A stretch of 43,595 nt of DNA from Dendronalium phyllosphericum CENA369 (GCF_016056275.1 NZ_JAECZA010000237.1:1-43595), one strand, 5' to 3'; positions 8,948 to 17,081 are shown, numbered from the stretch's first letter. The notes: generated from the sequence alone by a model not told the origin. Numbers and translations: made by a program.

Positions 8948-9217
8948 ATGTCGAACATTACTGTTTTTGAACTAAACAATGCTGGCATTCAATTGTTTGA
9001 AGATTCAGAAAGCTTTCTCAATGATTTAAGTGATATAGATTCTGGATCTGTAAATGGTGGTGGTAGTAATGCTGGTGGTGGTGCTGGTGGTGGTGCAGGT
9101 TTTGGTGGTGACATTAGCAATCCTACAGCATTAACAAAGTTGGCTGAAGCGTTTGTAACTGTATATGGTATTGGTCACATTGCCTATATAGCTAAATCCT
9201 TCAGCGGAGTCCAATAG
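8948..9217 (+). CDS. Double-glycine, glycine-rich peptide precursor, copy 1
   Basis: 89 aa. Residues 1-38 resemble a leader: an acidic amphipathic stretch with DSESFLNDLSD, ending NGG at 36-38. Residues 39-54 are Gly/Ala/Ser-rich. Residues 60-89 are a hydrophobic-amphipathic segment (LTKLAEAFVTVYGIGHIAYI). There is no cysteine. The layout fits a bacteriocin-type (double-glycine) secreted peptide, but no transporter, peptidase or modification enzyme lies nearby, so processing would have to act in trans. Start supported by AGGAG at 8937-8941. A second copy faces it at 9695-9964. Family not recognised with certainty; a non-bacteriocin signalling or structural peptide is possible. Confidence 0.75.
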   Translation: MSNITVFELNNAGIQLFEDSESFLNDLSDIDSGSVNGGGSNAGGGAGGGAGFGGDISNPTALTKLAEAFVTVYGIGHIAYIAKSFSGVQ

Positions 9218-9247
9218 TAAGAACGATAGTTCTTACTAATCTATTAT

Positions 9248-9325
9248 GAGGTTTATGGAGGTAAAGTAAAAACAATCTCTGCTATTAGCAGAAGGTTCGC
9301 ACATGACTAAGCCTCCATAAACCTC
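9248..9325. repeat. Perfect 14-base inverted repeat after peptide gene 1
   Basis: GAGGTTTATGGAGG at 9248-9261 pairs with CCTCCATAAACCTC at 9312-9325. The 50-base loop contains the smaller palindrome CTGCTATTAGCAG. There is no T-run, so this does not look like a simple terminator. The second half has no match in the other arm of the locus. Confidence 0.75.
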
Positions 9326-9393
9326 TATCAAAACTAGCTATGTAAATAGCTAAACTATAGTAAAAAATTTGCCATTTTCTCCTTACAATTTAC

Positions 9394-9425
9394 AACCTAG
9401 CCTATTTGAATGGGCTAGGTTTTTT
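9394..9425 (+). terminator. Rho-independent terminator of peptide gene 1
   Basis: AACCTAGCC (9394-9402) pairs with GGCTAGGTT (9413-9421) around a 10-base loop and runs into TTTTT. It lies about 180 bases after the peptide stop on the same strand. Confidence 0.8.
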
Positions 9426-9553
9426 CTTGTTGTTCTAGTTCTAGAAAAAATAAATTTGCAGGTTTAAGATTGGTTCAAAATTAAATAGTTTAAATCAAAT
9501 AGCTTTAGGTACAGAAGCTCGATATAGCAAATCCTAAATCAATTATAAACAAT

Positions 9554-9582
9554 AAAACCCCAACTTATTTAATAAGTCAGGG
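9554..9582 (-). terminator. Probable terminator of peptide gene 2
   Basis: On the minus strand a stem built on ACTTATT/AATAAGT with outer CCC/GGG pairs is followed by TTTT (plus-strand AAAA at 9554-9557). It lies about 110 bases after the stop of the minus-strand peptide gene. Confidence 0.5.
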
Positions 9583-9624
9583 ATGTGTGGGTTTAAATTC
9601 TCACTAGTCAACTGGGATTCATAT

Positions 9625-10492
9625 AGTAGAGATTGTTGTTCCTTTACCTCCTATAAGTGTTATGAAGATTAGTATTGAACTATTGTTTTTACTACTAGAC
9701 TGCGCTGAAGGATTTAGCTATATTGGCAACGTGACCAATACTATATACAGTTACAAATGCTTGAGTCAGCTTCGTTAATGCTGTCGGATTGCTAACATCA
9801 CCTCCATCGCCAAGATTAGCACCACCATTACCACCACCAGCATTACTACCACCACCATTTACAGATCCAGAATCTATATCACTTAAATCATTGAGAAAGC
9901 TTTCTGAATCTTCAAACAATTGAATGCCAGCATTGTTTAGTTCAAAAACAGTAATGTTCGACATAATTTACTCCTAGATTAATTGACTTTCGACAAGTTG
10001 TTTTTGCAGGTAATTAAGCTCTTGAACTTAACTACTTGATGCTATTTTGCTTCAAATATTTTTCAAATTCAACTAGTTAATCTACTCGAATAAGACCTAA
10101 TATTTGTAATTATGTCTGTTCTGCATTATCACTGGAGATAAATATTATGTCTATCAATTACATTGTCTTTTCAACTCTCAAAAATGATTAGCACAATTCT
10201 CAATTCTGGAATATCAACAAAGGACTATGCCATTAGACATAATTGTTATTCGATTAAAAGTCTCAGACTCAATACGCAAACCTGGCATCTCAAGGCTATA
10301 CATCAATTTGTGTCAGAAAAACATCTTAAAATCTGTATAGCTTTTGGGCTATATCTAACGGTAAACGAGGTACTGGCTTCAGCTATGACTTCTCGTTAAA
10401 ATTTCAGTTTTGCTTATAAGATGCATGTATTTAAAAGTTTTTTAAACTTTATACTTAAAGCATAATTCCTGCTATTTTGTCTGCAAAAGTAA
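9625..10492 (-). repeat. Right arm of the large inverted repeat around peptide gene copy 2
   Basis: Mirror image of 8418-9283, with the peptide gene, its upstream region and the GACATAAT-type boxes at about 10109, 10144 and 10236. The first box of the paired operator has drifted to GACCTAAT near 10094. The outer end matches the left arm at the ATTTTGTCTGCAAAAGTAAA block near 10475. Confidence 0.85.
9695..9964 (-). CDS. Double-glycine, glycine-rich peptide precursor, copy 2
   Basis: 89 aa. Residues 1-45 are identical to copy 1 (leader, NGG and the first core residues). The glycine-rich part then differs (GGGNGGANLGDGG in place of GGGAGGGAGFGG), and the C-terminal segment carries scattered changes (KLTQAFVTVYSIGHVANIAKSFSAV). 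An unchanged leader with a diverging core is what one expects of exported peptides matured by a common system. The start has the same AGGAG spacing as copy 1. Transcription converges on copy 1, each gene having its own promoter region. Whether the two act as a pair is unknown. Confidence 0.75.
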   Translation of the reverse strand: MSNITVFELNNAGIQLFEDSESFLNDLSDIDSGSVNGGGSNAGGGNGGANLGDGGDVSNPTALTKLTQAFVTVYSIGHVANIAKSFSAV

Positions 10493-10584
10493 AATTTTTT
10501 AGTAATGTAAGATTTGAAGGAATTAGTTTTGTAGATTTGATATAATAAAGGACTAGTTGTTTTTATTAGGTAATTAATGCTTTG

Positions 10585-10613
10585 GCTCTCTGACCTAGAC
10601 AGAGAGCTTTTTT
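10585..10613 (+). terminator. Strong plus-strand terminator with no assigned plus-strand gene
   Basis: GCTCTCTG (10585-10592) pairs with CAGAGAGC (10600-10607) around a 7-base loop, followed by six T. It reads rightwards, yet nagA, whose stop is at 10622, is on the minus strand and would meet the hairpin without a T-run. It implies a rightward transcript from the 10.1-10.5 kb region, or a bidirectional role. Confidence 0.75.
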
Positions 10614-10621
10614 GTGAAAAT

Positions 10622-11806
10622 TTAGCTTAATAGTCGCTGCCAAGTGAGTTCTTTTGTGGCTTCATCCCAATGCCAGCGTAATAAATTGGTGGGTTGATTG
10701 AAGACAATTCCTGGTAAATTAATTATTTGTCTTGGTGCATCCGTAGCTAGTGCGATCGCACTTTCCACATCACAAACTCCCCATTTGACTAAATTCTGTA
10801 CTCCCACCAATAAAGGTAAAGTTGTCCCCGATAAAGTACCATCAGGCAATCGGGCAGTACCGTTTGTAACTTCTATTTCTCGACTGTCCCAGGGATACAC
10901 CCCATCAGCTAGCCCCAAAGGCGCGAGGGCATCGCTAACTAGGAACAGTCCTTTCTCGTAATTACTGGCGCGAAGTAAAATTTGCAACATTGTTGGCGAA
11001 ACATGCTGCCCATCGGCAATAAAACCACACATGACATCAGGATGGGTGATTGCTGCCCCTAATAATCCTGGTTCGCGGTGATGTAACGGTGGCATGGCGT
11101 TGAAAGCATGAGTTACCATCGTTGCACCGAGTTCAAAAGCACGTTGCGCTTGGGCAGCCGTTGCCTGAGAATGTCCTAAACTAACGGTAATGCCCAAAGA
11201 ACGCAAAAATGGAATTACTTTACCTGTAGGATCTAACTCTGGTGCTAAGGTAATGACTTTGACAATAGCAGCATAATCGCCCAAAACCCGCTTCACTTCA
11301 TCAATGGTTAGGGGCAATAAGTACTCTGCTGGATGTGCGCCGCGCTTTTGGAAATTCAAAAACGGCCCTTCTAAATGTACTCCGAGAATTTTCGCTCCTG
11401 CTTTTTGCTTGGGCAGAACATCAGCAATAACAGCTAGCGATCGCTGAATATTATCTACCGAAGTTGTCACTAATGTTGGTAAAAATCCATCAACCCCAAC
11501 ATTCCACAAAAATTGCGAAATTTCTGCCAATAGTTGAGAATCTGCGGCTGTTAAATCGGGAAATGCTAATCCCAACGCACCGTTAATCTGTAAATCGACT
11601 CCACCCAAAGAAATCCAGTCACCAGCCACATCCAATACTTGTAAGTTTGGTGCTGGAACCCGCTTAAATACTGTACCCATCGGCAAGATTTGCTTAATAA
11701 TGCCCTGATGAACCAACAGCATCTGCAAATCTTTGTAACCAGGTACTCGCGCATTGATAATATCTACATTCGTAGCGATGGGACTTTGTGTTACTTCGAG
11801 CGTCAT
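10622..11806 (-). CDS. nagA: N-acetylglucosamine-6-phosphate deacetylase NagA
   Basis: Amidohydrolase that removes acetate from GlcNAc-6-phosphate in amino-sugar recycling. The metal-site and catalytic stretches are visible in order: HLEGPFLN, LGHSQA, THAFNAMPPLHHREPG and the catalytic Asp in LVSDAL. I start at the ATG at 11806 (394 aa) because the upstream extension begins with GTG at 11833 and reads MRLIYILAN, unlike the family. No nagB or PTS gene is adjacent, so it stands alone here. Most of the usual length is present and the frame is intact. Confidence 0.93.
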   Translation of the reverse strand: MTLEVTQSPIATNVDIINARVPGYKDLQMLLVHQGIIKQILPMGTVFKRVPAPNLQVLDVAGDWISLGGVDLQINGALGLAFPDLTAADSQLLAEISQFLWNVGVDGFLPTLVTTSVDNIQRSLAVIADVLPKQKAGAKILGVHLEGPFLNFQKRGAHPAEYLLPLTIDEVKRVLGDYAAIVKVITLAPELDPTGKVIPFLRSLGITVSLGHSQATAAQAQRAFELGATMVTHAFNAMPPLHHREPGLLGAAITHPDVMCGFIADGQHVSPTMLQILLRASNYEKGLFLVSDALAPLGLADGVYPWDSREIEVTNGTARLPDGTLSGTTLPLLVGVQNLVKWGVCDVESAIALATDAPRQIINLPGIVFNQPTNLLRWHWDEATKELTWQRLLS

Positions 11807-11926
11807 ATTGGCCAGAATATAAATTAGTCTCACCCGATTTTAGATAAAATTCATTGCCACAAAACAAACACAGCAATCCGAATAGATGAGATGATAAGCA
11901 TTACCCTGCCGTAATTCTAAGTAAAC

Positions 11927-12017
11927 AGGACTTACGCAAAATTATGAAAAAACTAACCGCAAAGGGCGCAAAGGACACGAAGTTATAAGAGTTTCAGAGA
12001 GTTCTTGCGTAAGTCCT
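11927..12017. repeat. MITE-like element with 13-base terminal inverted repeats
   Basis: AGGACTTACGCAA (11927-11939) and TTGCGTAAGTCCT (12005-12017) are perfect inverted repeats around 65 bases that include AACCGCAAAGGGCGCAAAGG. There is no coding capacity. The size and ends fit a miniature transposable element. It lies between divergent nagA and purE and could influence either promoter. Confidence 0.75.
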
Positions 12018-12053
12018 AGTAAAATAATTTTTAATTTTTAATTTTTAATTTCT

Positions 12054-12569
12054 ATGACTCCTCTTGTCGGTATTATCATGGGCAGCGATTCCGATTTGCC
12101 CACTATGAAAGATGCGATCGCAGTATGTGAAGAATTTGATATTGAGAACGAAGTAGCGATCGTTTCTGCCCATCGGACTCCAGAACGTATGGTGCAGTAT
12201 GCCCAACAAGCTCACCAACGCGGTATTAAGGTTATTATTGCGGGTGCGGGTGGTGCTGCCCATCTTCCAGGAATGGTAGCATCTCTTACGCCACTTCCAG
12301 TAATTGGCGTGCCCGTACCTACTCGGAATTTGCAAGGTGTGGACTCTTTATACTCAATTGTACAGATGCCAGCAGGTATCCCAGTGGCAACAGTAGCCAT
12401 AGGCAATGCTAAAAATGCCGGGCTGTTGGCAGTGCAAATTCTCGCAACTCAGCAACCAGAATTACTCAAAAAAGTCCAACAATATCGCCAAACTCTAGCT
12501 GAATCGGTAATAGCAAAGCAAGCAAAACTGGAGCAACTAGGCTACGAGCAATATTTAAAACAACTTTAA
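12054..12569 (+). CDS. purE: N5-carboxyaminoimidazole ribonucleotide mutase PurE
   Basis: 171 aa, class I PurE of purine synthesis, converting N5-CAIR to CAIR. Family motifs: [13 protein letters not shown] at the N-terminus (phosphate and substrate site), SAHRTPERM with the catalytic His, [11 protein letters not shown] and GVPV. The C-terminal tail after about residue 150 is a charged helix. The ATG directly follows a tract of TTTTTAA repeats (about 12020-12050) with no Shine-Dalgarno. purK is not adjacent. Confidence 0.95.
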   Translation: MTPLVGIIMGSDSDLPTMKDAIAVCEEFDIENEVAIVSAHRTPERMVQYAQQAHQRGIKVIIAGAGGAAHLPGMVASLTPLPVIGVPVPTRNLQGVDSLYSIVQMPAGIPVATVAIGNAKNAGLLAVQILATQQPELLKKVQQYRQTLAESVIAKQAKLEQLGYEQYLKQL

Positions 12570-12591
12570 GTTAACAATTGCTTAACTTTTT
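12568..12591 (+). terminator. Weak terminator candidate after purE
   Basis: AAGTTAA pairs with TTAACTT around a 7-base loop and ends in a T-run. The stem is only 7 AT-rich pairs and overlaps the stop codon, so this is a weak call. Confidence 0.35.
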
Positions 12592-13128
12592 GTAGATAAA
12601 TTTAATAACATTCTTCAGCGTTCTTTTCTGTGGTCGAGAAATGCTGATTTTGTAGAGGATACAGTTGTTCTCTTAAGTGTGTTGGCAGCTAATAGATGCT
12701 GCACTAACTCAAAAAATGTATCTAACAATACAGAATTTTGGTTGGACTGAGTAGAAAATCAATCAAATTTATTCATTGATTACGTAGATTTACTAGAGAT
12801 ACAACAGCAAGTAATCTCATAGGGCTAGCTGGTGCTTATTTGCTTGACCAAGCCCCGTTGAGGCGGGGTGTAGGGGAAGAGATAGCCCCAACCACCCTTG
12901 GGTACAAGCCCCATCTTTTAAGGCGATGCATTGGTGGGGGTTCAAGCCTTCACCAATGCCGTCTTCACTACACCCAACACCCTGCCCCCAACACCCTGTT
13001 CTTGACTCGCCTCTCGATCGTTCTGCTTGGGAAAGACTACCACCAGCCCAGAATTTAAGGTTAACAACCGTAGGAACAATGATTTTATATTTTTTTGAAT
13101 AAAAAAATATACCTGTAAATCTAGTCAA
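12592..13128. other. Spacer between purE and the YnfA-like gene
   Basis: Apart from the dispersed repeat at 12845-13006 this stretch holds nothing I can support. The open frames here are translations of the repeat. Confidence 0.5.
12845..13006. repeat. Dispersed 140-160 base repeat, copy 1
   Basis: Starts TGACCAAGCCCC, includes GAAGAGATAGCCCCAACC and CCCTTGGGTACAAGCCCC, and ends AACACCCTGTTCTTGAC. A second copy lies at 22492-22630. The GGGGTGTAGGGG and CCCCCAACACCC blocks are nearly complementary, so the unit can fold. This copy has about 35 extra bases (TCTTTTAAGGCGATGCATTGG and neighbours) in its middle that the other lacks. Confidence 0.85.
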
Positions 13129-13452
13129 ATGATGAAATCAGTGCTTTATTTTACATGGGCTGGGTTATTTGAAATTGGTGGCGGTTACCTAATTTGGTTG
13201 TGGTTGCGGCAAGGTAAATCTATTTGGTGGGGAATATTGGGTGGAATTGCTTTAGCGCTGTATGGAGTAATTGCTACTTTCCAGCCAGGAAACTTTGGTA
13301 AAGTCTATGCAGCTTATGGTGGTGTATTTATTGTTATGGCAATGCTTTGGGGTTGGAAGATAGATGGCGTAACTCCAGATCGATATGACTTACTTGGAGG
13401 TTTTTTAGCCCTATTGAGTGTCTTTATTATTATGTTTGCACCGAGAATATAA
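13129..13452 (+). CDS. YnfA/UPF0060 family small membrane protein
   Basis: 107 aa with four predicted membrane helices and very few charged residues. The family is recognisable from WAGLFEIGGGYLIWLWLR at the N-terminus and the GRVYAAYGG-like stretch GKVYAAYGGVFIVMA in the third helix, with DRYDLLGG before the last. YnfA proteins resemble small multidrug-resistance transporters, and export of toxic compounds is proposed for some members. Start ATG at 13129; the Met that follows at 13132 is equally possible. Isolated gene. Confidence 0.88.
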   Translation: MMKSVLYFTWAGLFEIGGGYLIWLWLRQGKSIWWGILGGIALALYGVIATFQPGNFGKVYAAYGGVFIVMAMLWGWKIDGVTPDRYDLLGGFLALLSVFIIMFAPRI

Positions 13453-14089
13453 TATACCAACTTCCTACAGGGCACATGTCGATGTAGAAGAGAGAAAATT
13501 AGTCTTAAAGATTTAGTTTGAAGCCTACGAATTGATGATGTTGTTATTAAGCTGTTATCCCTTGAACTTACATATTTACTGTTGAAGGTAATCTTTTGTC
13601 ATGAGTCATTATAAGCTAGCGTAGACAACTTATTAATAATAAATAACAAGTGACAGTATTAACCCAAAACCGTGTATTTAGACGCGTATTAGCTGATTAG
13701 AGTGAGTAAGGGGTGTGACCCCTGATGCACTTATTAGGCGTTTTACAAGTAAACCCAAATGCCGGAAAATAGAAGATAGTATTTATAATATCAAATAAAA
13801 AATTATCAAAAATCTGTGTGCAAATATACTAAGAAGGATAGAAAAAATTCGTAAGACTTAGAAACTCTCTCGAATATCTTTGTTTTTAGCAATAAATAAC
13901 TGAAAAATCGAAAAACTTTCAACACAATAAAATACTATTACTTCTAAAAAATATGCAAAAATTACAATGTTTCATCATTACTTAACGCTTGGCATCCGCA
14001 ACGGAGATTATATTTTTGTTAATCTTTCAACAAAAACGAAAGTTTAAGTAACTTTCAAGACAAAAGAGAGTAACAAAAAATAATGAAAT
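13453..14089. other. Upstream region of the ammonium transporter gene
   Basis: 637 bases without a gene. There is a short hairpin AGGGG-TGTGA-CCCCT near 13709. The rest is AT-rich. No -35/-10 pair stands out. Confidence 0.4.
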
Positions 14090-14103
14090 GTAGTTAAGTA
14101 TAC
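14090..14103 (+). promoter_or_regulatory. GTA-N8-TAC sequence just before amt
   Basis: GTAGTTAAGTATAC matches the NtcA consensus exactly, but it ends 23 bases before the amt ATG. An activator at its usual distance would put the transcript start inside the gene. It may act differently, belong to an upstream start, or be a chance match. Confidence 0.35.
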
Positions 14104-14126
14104 ACAATTATTGGACTTGAGGGAGA

Positions 14127-15572
14127 ATGGAACAAAAACAAGTGTTGAAGAAAGCTGTCACAATTGGGGCTTTTACCCTATTGCTGCTGGGAGGGCCGCT
14201 GATGGGCAATGCCTTTGCCCAAACACAAACTCCGGCTCCTGTGGCTCCGCCTGCTCTAGATACGGGTGATACAGCATTTATGCTGATTTCAGCAGCACTG
14301 GTTCTGTTGATGACACCGGGCTTGGCGTTCTTTTATGGCGGATTTGTGCGATCGCGCAACGTTTTGAATACGATATTGATGAGCTTTGTGCTCATGGCGA
14401 TCGTGGGAGTTACTTGGATTCTTTGGGGCTACAGCCTAGCCTTTGCACCGGGATTACCATTCATCGGTGGCTTGCAGTGGTTGGGTTTAAATGGTGTGGG
14501 GCTAGAAACAACCGATTATCTTAAAGGGTCAAACCCAGCGGAGGTTGTTTCCTATGCAGCAACGATTCCCCACCAAGCATTCATGATTTATCAAGCCATG
14601 TTTGCTATTATCACCCCTGCTTTAATTTCTGGGGCGATCGCTGAACGGATGAGCTTCCGTGCCTATAGTTTGTTTGTCTTACTATGGTCAACGTTTGTTT
14701 ATGCTCCCCTAGCTCACATGGTTTGGGGTAAAGGTGGATTTTTGGGCTTGTACGGCGGTATCGGTGCGCTGGACTTTGCAGGTGGTACAGTCGTGCATAT
14801 TAGTTCTGGCGTTTCTGCTTTGGTTGCAGCGATCGTTCTTGGCGCTCGCAAAACCCATCCCGACCGCCTCAGTCCGCCACACAACGTACCGTTTATTTTG
14901 TTAGGTGCTGGCTTACTCTGGTTTGGCTGGTTTGGTTTTAACGCTGGGAGTGCTTTATCTGTAGCTAGTGGAACTTCGGGTAACTTAGTAACAAACGTAG
15001 CCACAACAGCTTTTGTTGCCACCAATACTGCTACTGCTGCGGCCGCTTTGATGTGGCTGATTTTAGAAGCAACTTTACGCGGTAAACCAACCGCCGTGGG
15101 TGCTGCTACAGGAGCCGTTGCTGGTTTAGTGGGTATTACCCCAGCCGCTGGATTTGTCACACCGCTAGCAGCGATTTTAGTTGGTGGTATTACCTCCTTT
15201 GTTTGCTTCTACGCTGTGAGTTTCAAGCACAAACTGCAAATTGACGATGCTCTAGACACCTATCCCGTGCATGGTGTAGGTGGAACAGTGGGCGCAATTT
15301 TAACAGCAGTTTTTGCCACCACTCAAGTCAATTCCGCAGGTAAAGACGGGGTGTTGCGCGGTAATTTTGGCGAACTGGGGGTTGAACTAGCAGCAATTAT
15401 CATTGCCTATGTCATTGCTGCGGTTGGTACTTGGGTGATTTTGAAGATTCTGGACGCGACAGTTGGTCTGCGAGTTAAGGAAGAAACTGAATACCAAGGT
15501 TTGGATATCAACGAACATGGGGAAGAAGGTTATAATTCCGAGTTCGGCGATGGTGTAAAGGTTTCAGAGTAA
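14127..15572 (+). CDS. amt: Ammonium transporter (Amt family)
   Basis: 481 aa. Residues 1-31 form a cleavable signal peptide (ends NAFAQ), then an extracellular TPAPVAPP segment and eleven helices. Amt features: TPGLAFFYGGFVRSRNVLNT in the first helices, FAGGTVVHISSGVSALV with the first pore His, and the second His in DTYPVHGVGGTVG. The cytoplasmic tail is acidic (EEGYNSEFGDG). No glnK/PII gene is adjacent. Shine-Dalgarno GAGGGAGA lies just upstream of the ATG. Nostocales carry several amt paralogues, so I do not assign a number. Confidence 0.95.
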   Translation: MEQKQVLKKAVTIGAFTLLLLGGPLMGNAFAQTQTPAPVAPPALDTGDTAFMLISAALVLLMTPGLAFFYGGFVRSRNVLNTILMSFVLMAIVGVTWILWGYSLAFAPGLPFIGGLQWLGLNGVGLETTDYLKGSNPAEVVSYAATIPHQAFMIYQAMFAIITPALISGAIAERMSFRAYSLFVLLWSTFVYAPLAHMVWGKGGFLGLYGGIGALDFAGGTVVHISSGVSALVAAIVLGARKTHPDRLSPPHNVPFILLGAGLLWFGWFGFNAGSALSVASGTSGNLVTNVATTAFVATNTATAAAALMWLILEATLRGKPTAVGAATGAVAGLVGITPAAGFVTPLAAILVGGITSFVCFYAVSFKHKLQIDDALDTYPVHGVGGTVGAILTAVFATTQVNSAGKDGVLRGNFGELGVELAAIIIAYVIAAVGTWVILKILDATVGLRVKEETEYQGLDINEHGEEGYNSEFGDGVKVSE

Positions 15573-15646
15573 TTTCGGAAGATAGTGTGATTTTTAGCGC
15601 TGGCGAATTAGAATCTGAGTCAAATCATCGATAAAATTCGCTAGTC

Positions 15647-16471
15647 GTGTCCACATCTGTAAAAACCTTTCCTATCTGGGCATTTTTCTCGCTGTTAACC
15701 AACGGCATACTCATGTTGGCGGTAATCCTGCTGATTTGGCAACAGCAGCGATCTACCGCTTTTTTTAGTACTACATCTTCCGTGACTGGTAGCAACCAAC
15801 CCCAAGTTGCACCAGATTTAGGCCCCCGTCATAAACTTAATTACCAGCAATGGCTAGACATTCTCCAAAAAGAAGCCAACGTAGCAACCCAAAAGCGTCC
15901 TCAGCGCTTAAGCATACTAGCTGGGGATTCTTTAAGTTTGTGGTTTCCCATTGAATTATTACCTGAAGATAGATATTGGCTTAATCAGGGAATTTCTGGG
16001 GAAACCAGCTATGGACTGTTAAAAAGATTAGATTTATTCGATCGCACCCAACCACAAGTTATTTTTGTGATGATTGGCATTAATGACTTGATCCGCGGGG
16101 TAAGCGATGAGGTCATTTTGGATAATCAACAGCAAATTATCGGTTATCTGCGAAGGGTGCATCCCAAAACGCAAATCGTTATCCAATCAATTTTGCCGCA
16201 CGGTGACAAAGAGGCAACATGGGAAGGAAGGGAGAAACTACTGGCTATTACTAACACTCGGATTCGTCAGTTAAATCAACAGCTGCAAAACATAGCTGCT
16301 AAACAAGGCGTTAAATATTTTGATTTGTATCCTTTATTTATCAACCAGCAAGGATATCTTCGCCCGGAATTCTCTACTGATGGTTTACATTTAAGTCCCA
16401 CAGGTTACGTTGTTTGGCGTACCGCATTACAGATTTATAGTCAAACGGAATTGGAAAGTCAGAAAAATTGA
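15647..16471 (+). CDS. Membrane-anchored SGNH/GDSL hydrolase
   Basis: 274 aa, GTG start. One N-terminal membrane helix (about residues 9-28) is followed by a variable Gln/Ser-rich linker and an SGNH hydrolase domain. Block I is ILAGDSLSLW with the nucleophile Ser, block II GISGETS, block III GINDLIRG with the oxyanion Asn, and block V DGLHLSPTG with the catalytic Asp and His. The domain probably faces the periplasm and cuts ester bonds; the substrate is unknown. It follows amt by 74 bases on the same strand and may be transcribed with it. Confidence 0.85.
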   Translation: MSTSVKTFPIWAFFSLLTNGILMLAVILLIWQQQRSTAFFSTTSSVTGSNQPQVAPDLGPRHKLNYQQWLDILQKEANVATQKRPQRLSILAGDSLSLWFPIELLPEDRYWLNQGISGETSYGLLKRLDLFDRTQPQVIFVMIGINDLIRGVSDEVILDNQQQIIGYLRRVHPKTQIVIQSILPHGDKEATWEGREKLLAITNTRIRQLNQQLQNIAAKQGVKYFDLYPLFINQQGYLRPEFSTDGLHLSPTGYVVWRTALQIYSQTELESQKN

Positions 16472-16544
16472 TCGAGTCAGGTCTGCTGAAAATCGGACTC
16501 CATTTACTGTGAAGAGGCTTTCGATTGTAGGCAACCTGACACTA

Positions 16545-16581
16545 AATTTACTTTCAGCGATGTAAACCCTGAAAGTAAATT
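16545..16581. terminator. 13-base perfect hairpin after the SGNH gene
   Basis: AATTTACTTTCAG (16545-16557) pairs with CTGAAAGTAAATT (16569-16581) around an 11-base loop. There is no long T-run, so it could be a terminator of either strand or a transcript-end stabiliser. Confidence 0.5.
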
Positions 16582-16709
16582 CTATAGTTTCACGACTGCA
16601 TAAGGCGATCGCCCGATTGCCATAGAAGCATAAATGCTTGTAAAAGGACTAAGGTAAAAAACTTCAACATTTAATTTTTGGGCGAAAAAATAGATACAGT
16701 TGAGCTAAT

Positions 16710-17033
16710 ATGCCAGATGATTATTATTTACTTAGACTTGGTGGTTTGACTTCGCTAATTACAAGTGTAAATGTCTCTCTATGGGGAAACCGAATATCAG
16801 TTGAATGTGTGTATAATCCTACCGAGGTACGCTTGCCTTACATACTAGTTTTTCAAAACTGTCATGACATAAGATGGAGTGTGCATAACTCAGACAAAGT
16901 AAATGAAAAAGAAGCTGATATCATCGGCTTTTCTATTGGTACAGAATCTCATAAGAAAGCTGCTGTAATCACCACAGATATCTTTGAAATATCCATAGCT
17001 TACGGTCGTTTTACTCTTCAAAAAAATTGGTAA
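16710..17033 (+). CDS. Hypothetical protein, small beta-rich
   Basis: 107 aa that I do not recognise. It is rich in alternating hydrophobic/polar residues, suggesting a beta fold, with no signal peptide, membrane helix or catalytic motif. The composition is ordinary coding. The upstream stretch has only a weak ribosome site. It stands alone between the SGNH hydrolase gene and the minus-strand DUF29 gene. The small size and orphan status are compatible with an immunity or accessory protein, but nothing in the sequence says so. Confidence 0.6.
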   Translation: MPDDYYLLRLGGLTSLITSVNVSLWGNRISVECVYNPTEVRLPYILVFQNCHDIRWSVHNSDKVNEKEADIIGFSIGTESHKKAAVITTDIFEISIAYGRFTLQKNW

Positions 17034-17081
17034 AAACTGCATTCTCAGTAGCAAACAAGGTCTATTCTTAATAGAATGCTT

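Larger units (their letters stand above)
8418..9283 (+). repeat. Left arm of a large inverted repeat around peptide gene copy 1
   Basis: About 865 bases that recur in reverse complement at 9625-10492. Shared blocks run from ACTTTTGCAGACAAAAT and GCAGGAATTATG near 8420, through TTTACCGTTAGATATAG near 8550 and GCGTATTGAGTCTGAGAC near 8635, to the whole 89-codon gene and about 65 bases past its stop. Identity is highest from about 8840 through the leader-coding part, and lower with small indels in the glycine-rich part and at the outer ends. Confidence 0.85.
9219..9694. other. Spacer between the two convergent peptide genes
   Basis: No gene. The outer parts (to about 9283 and from about 9625) still belong to the inverted repeat. 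The unique centre holds the right half of a 14-base inverted repeat (9248-9261 with 9312-9325) and a terminator for each gene. Confidence 0.6.

Noticed and set aside
10163-10399. 78-codon plus-strand frame in the right arm of the peptide locus
   Set aside because: The mirrored left arm has an in-frame TAG in the aligned position, changes fall without codon bias, and the start is a TTG without a ribosome site. Treated as conserved non-coding DNA.
12817-13128. Minus-strand frame of 103 codons
   Set aside because: It shares GCWGQGVGCSEDGIG with a frame at 22399-22725 only because both translate the same dispersed repeat.
14714-15160. 148-codon minus-strand frame inside amt
   Set aside because: It is antisense to a clearly coding transporter and has a low-complexity Ala/Pro composition.
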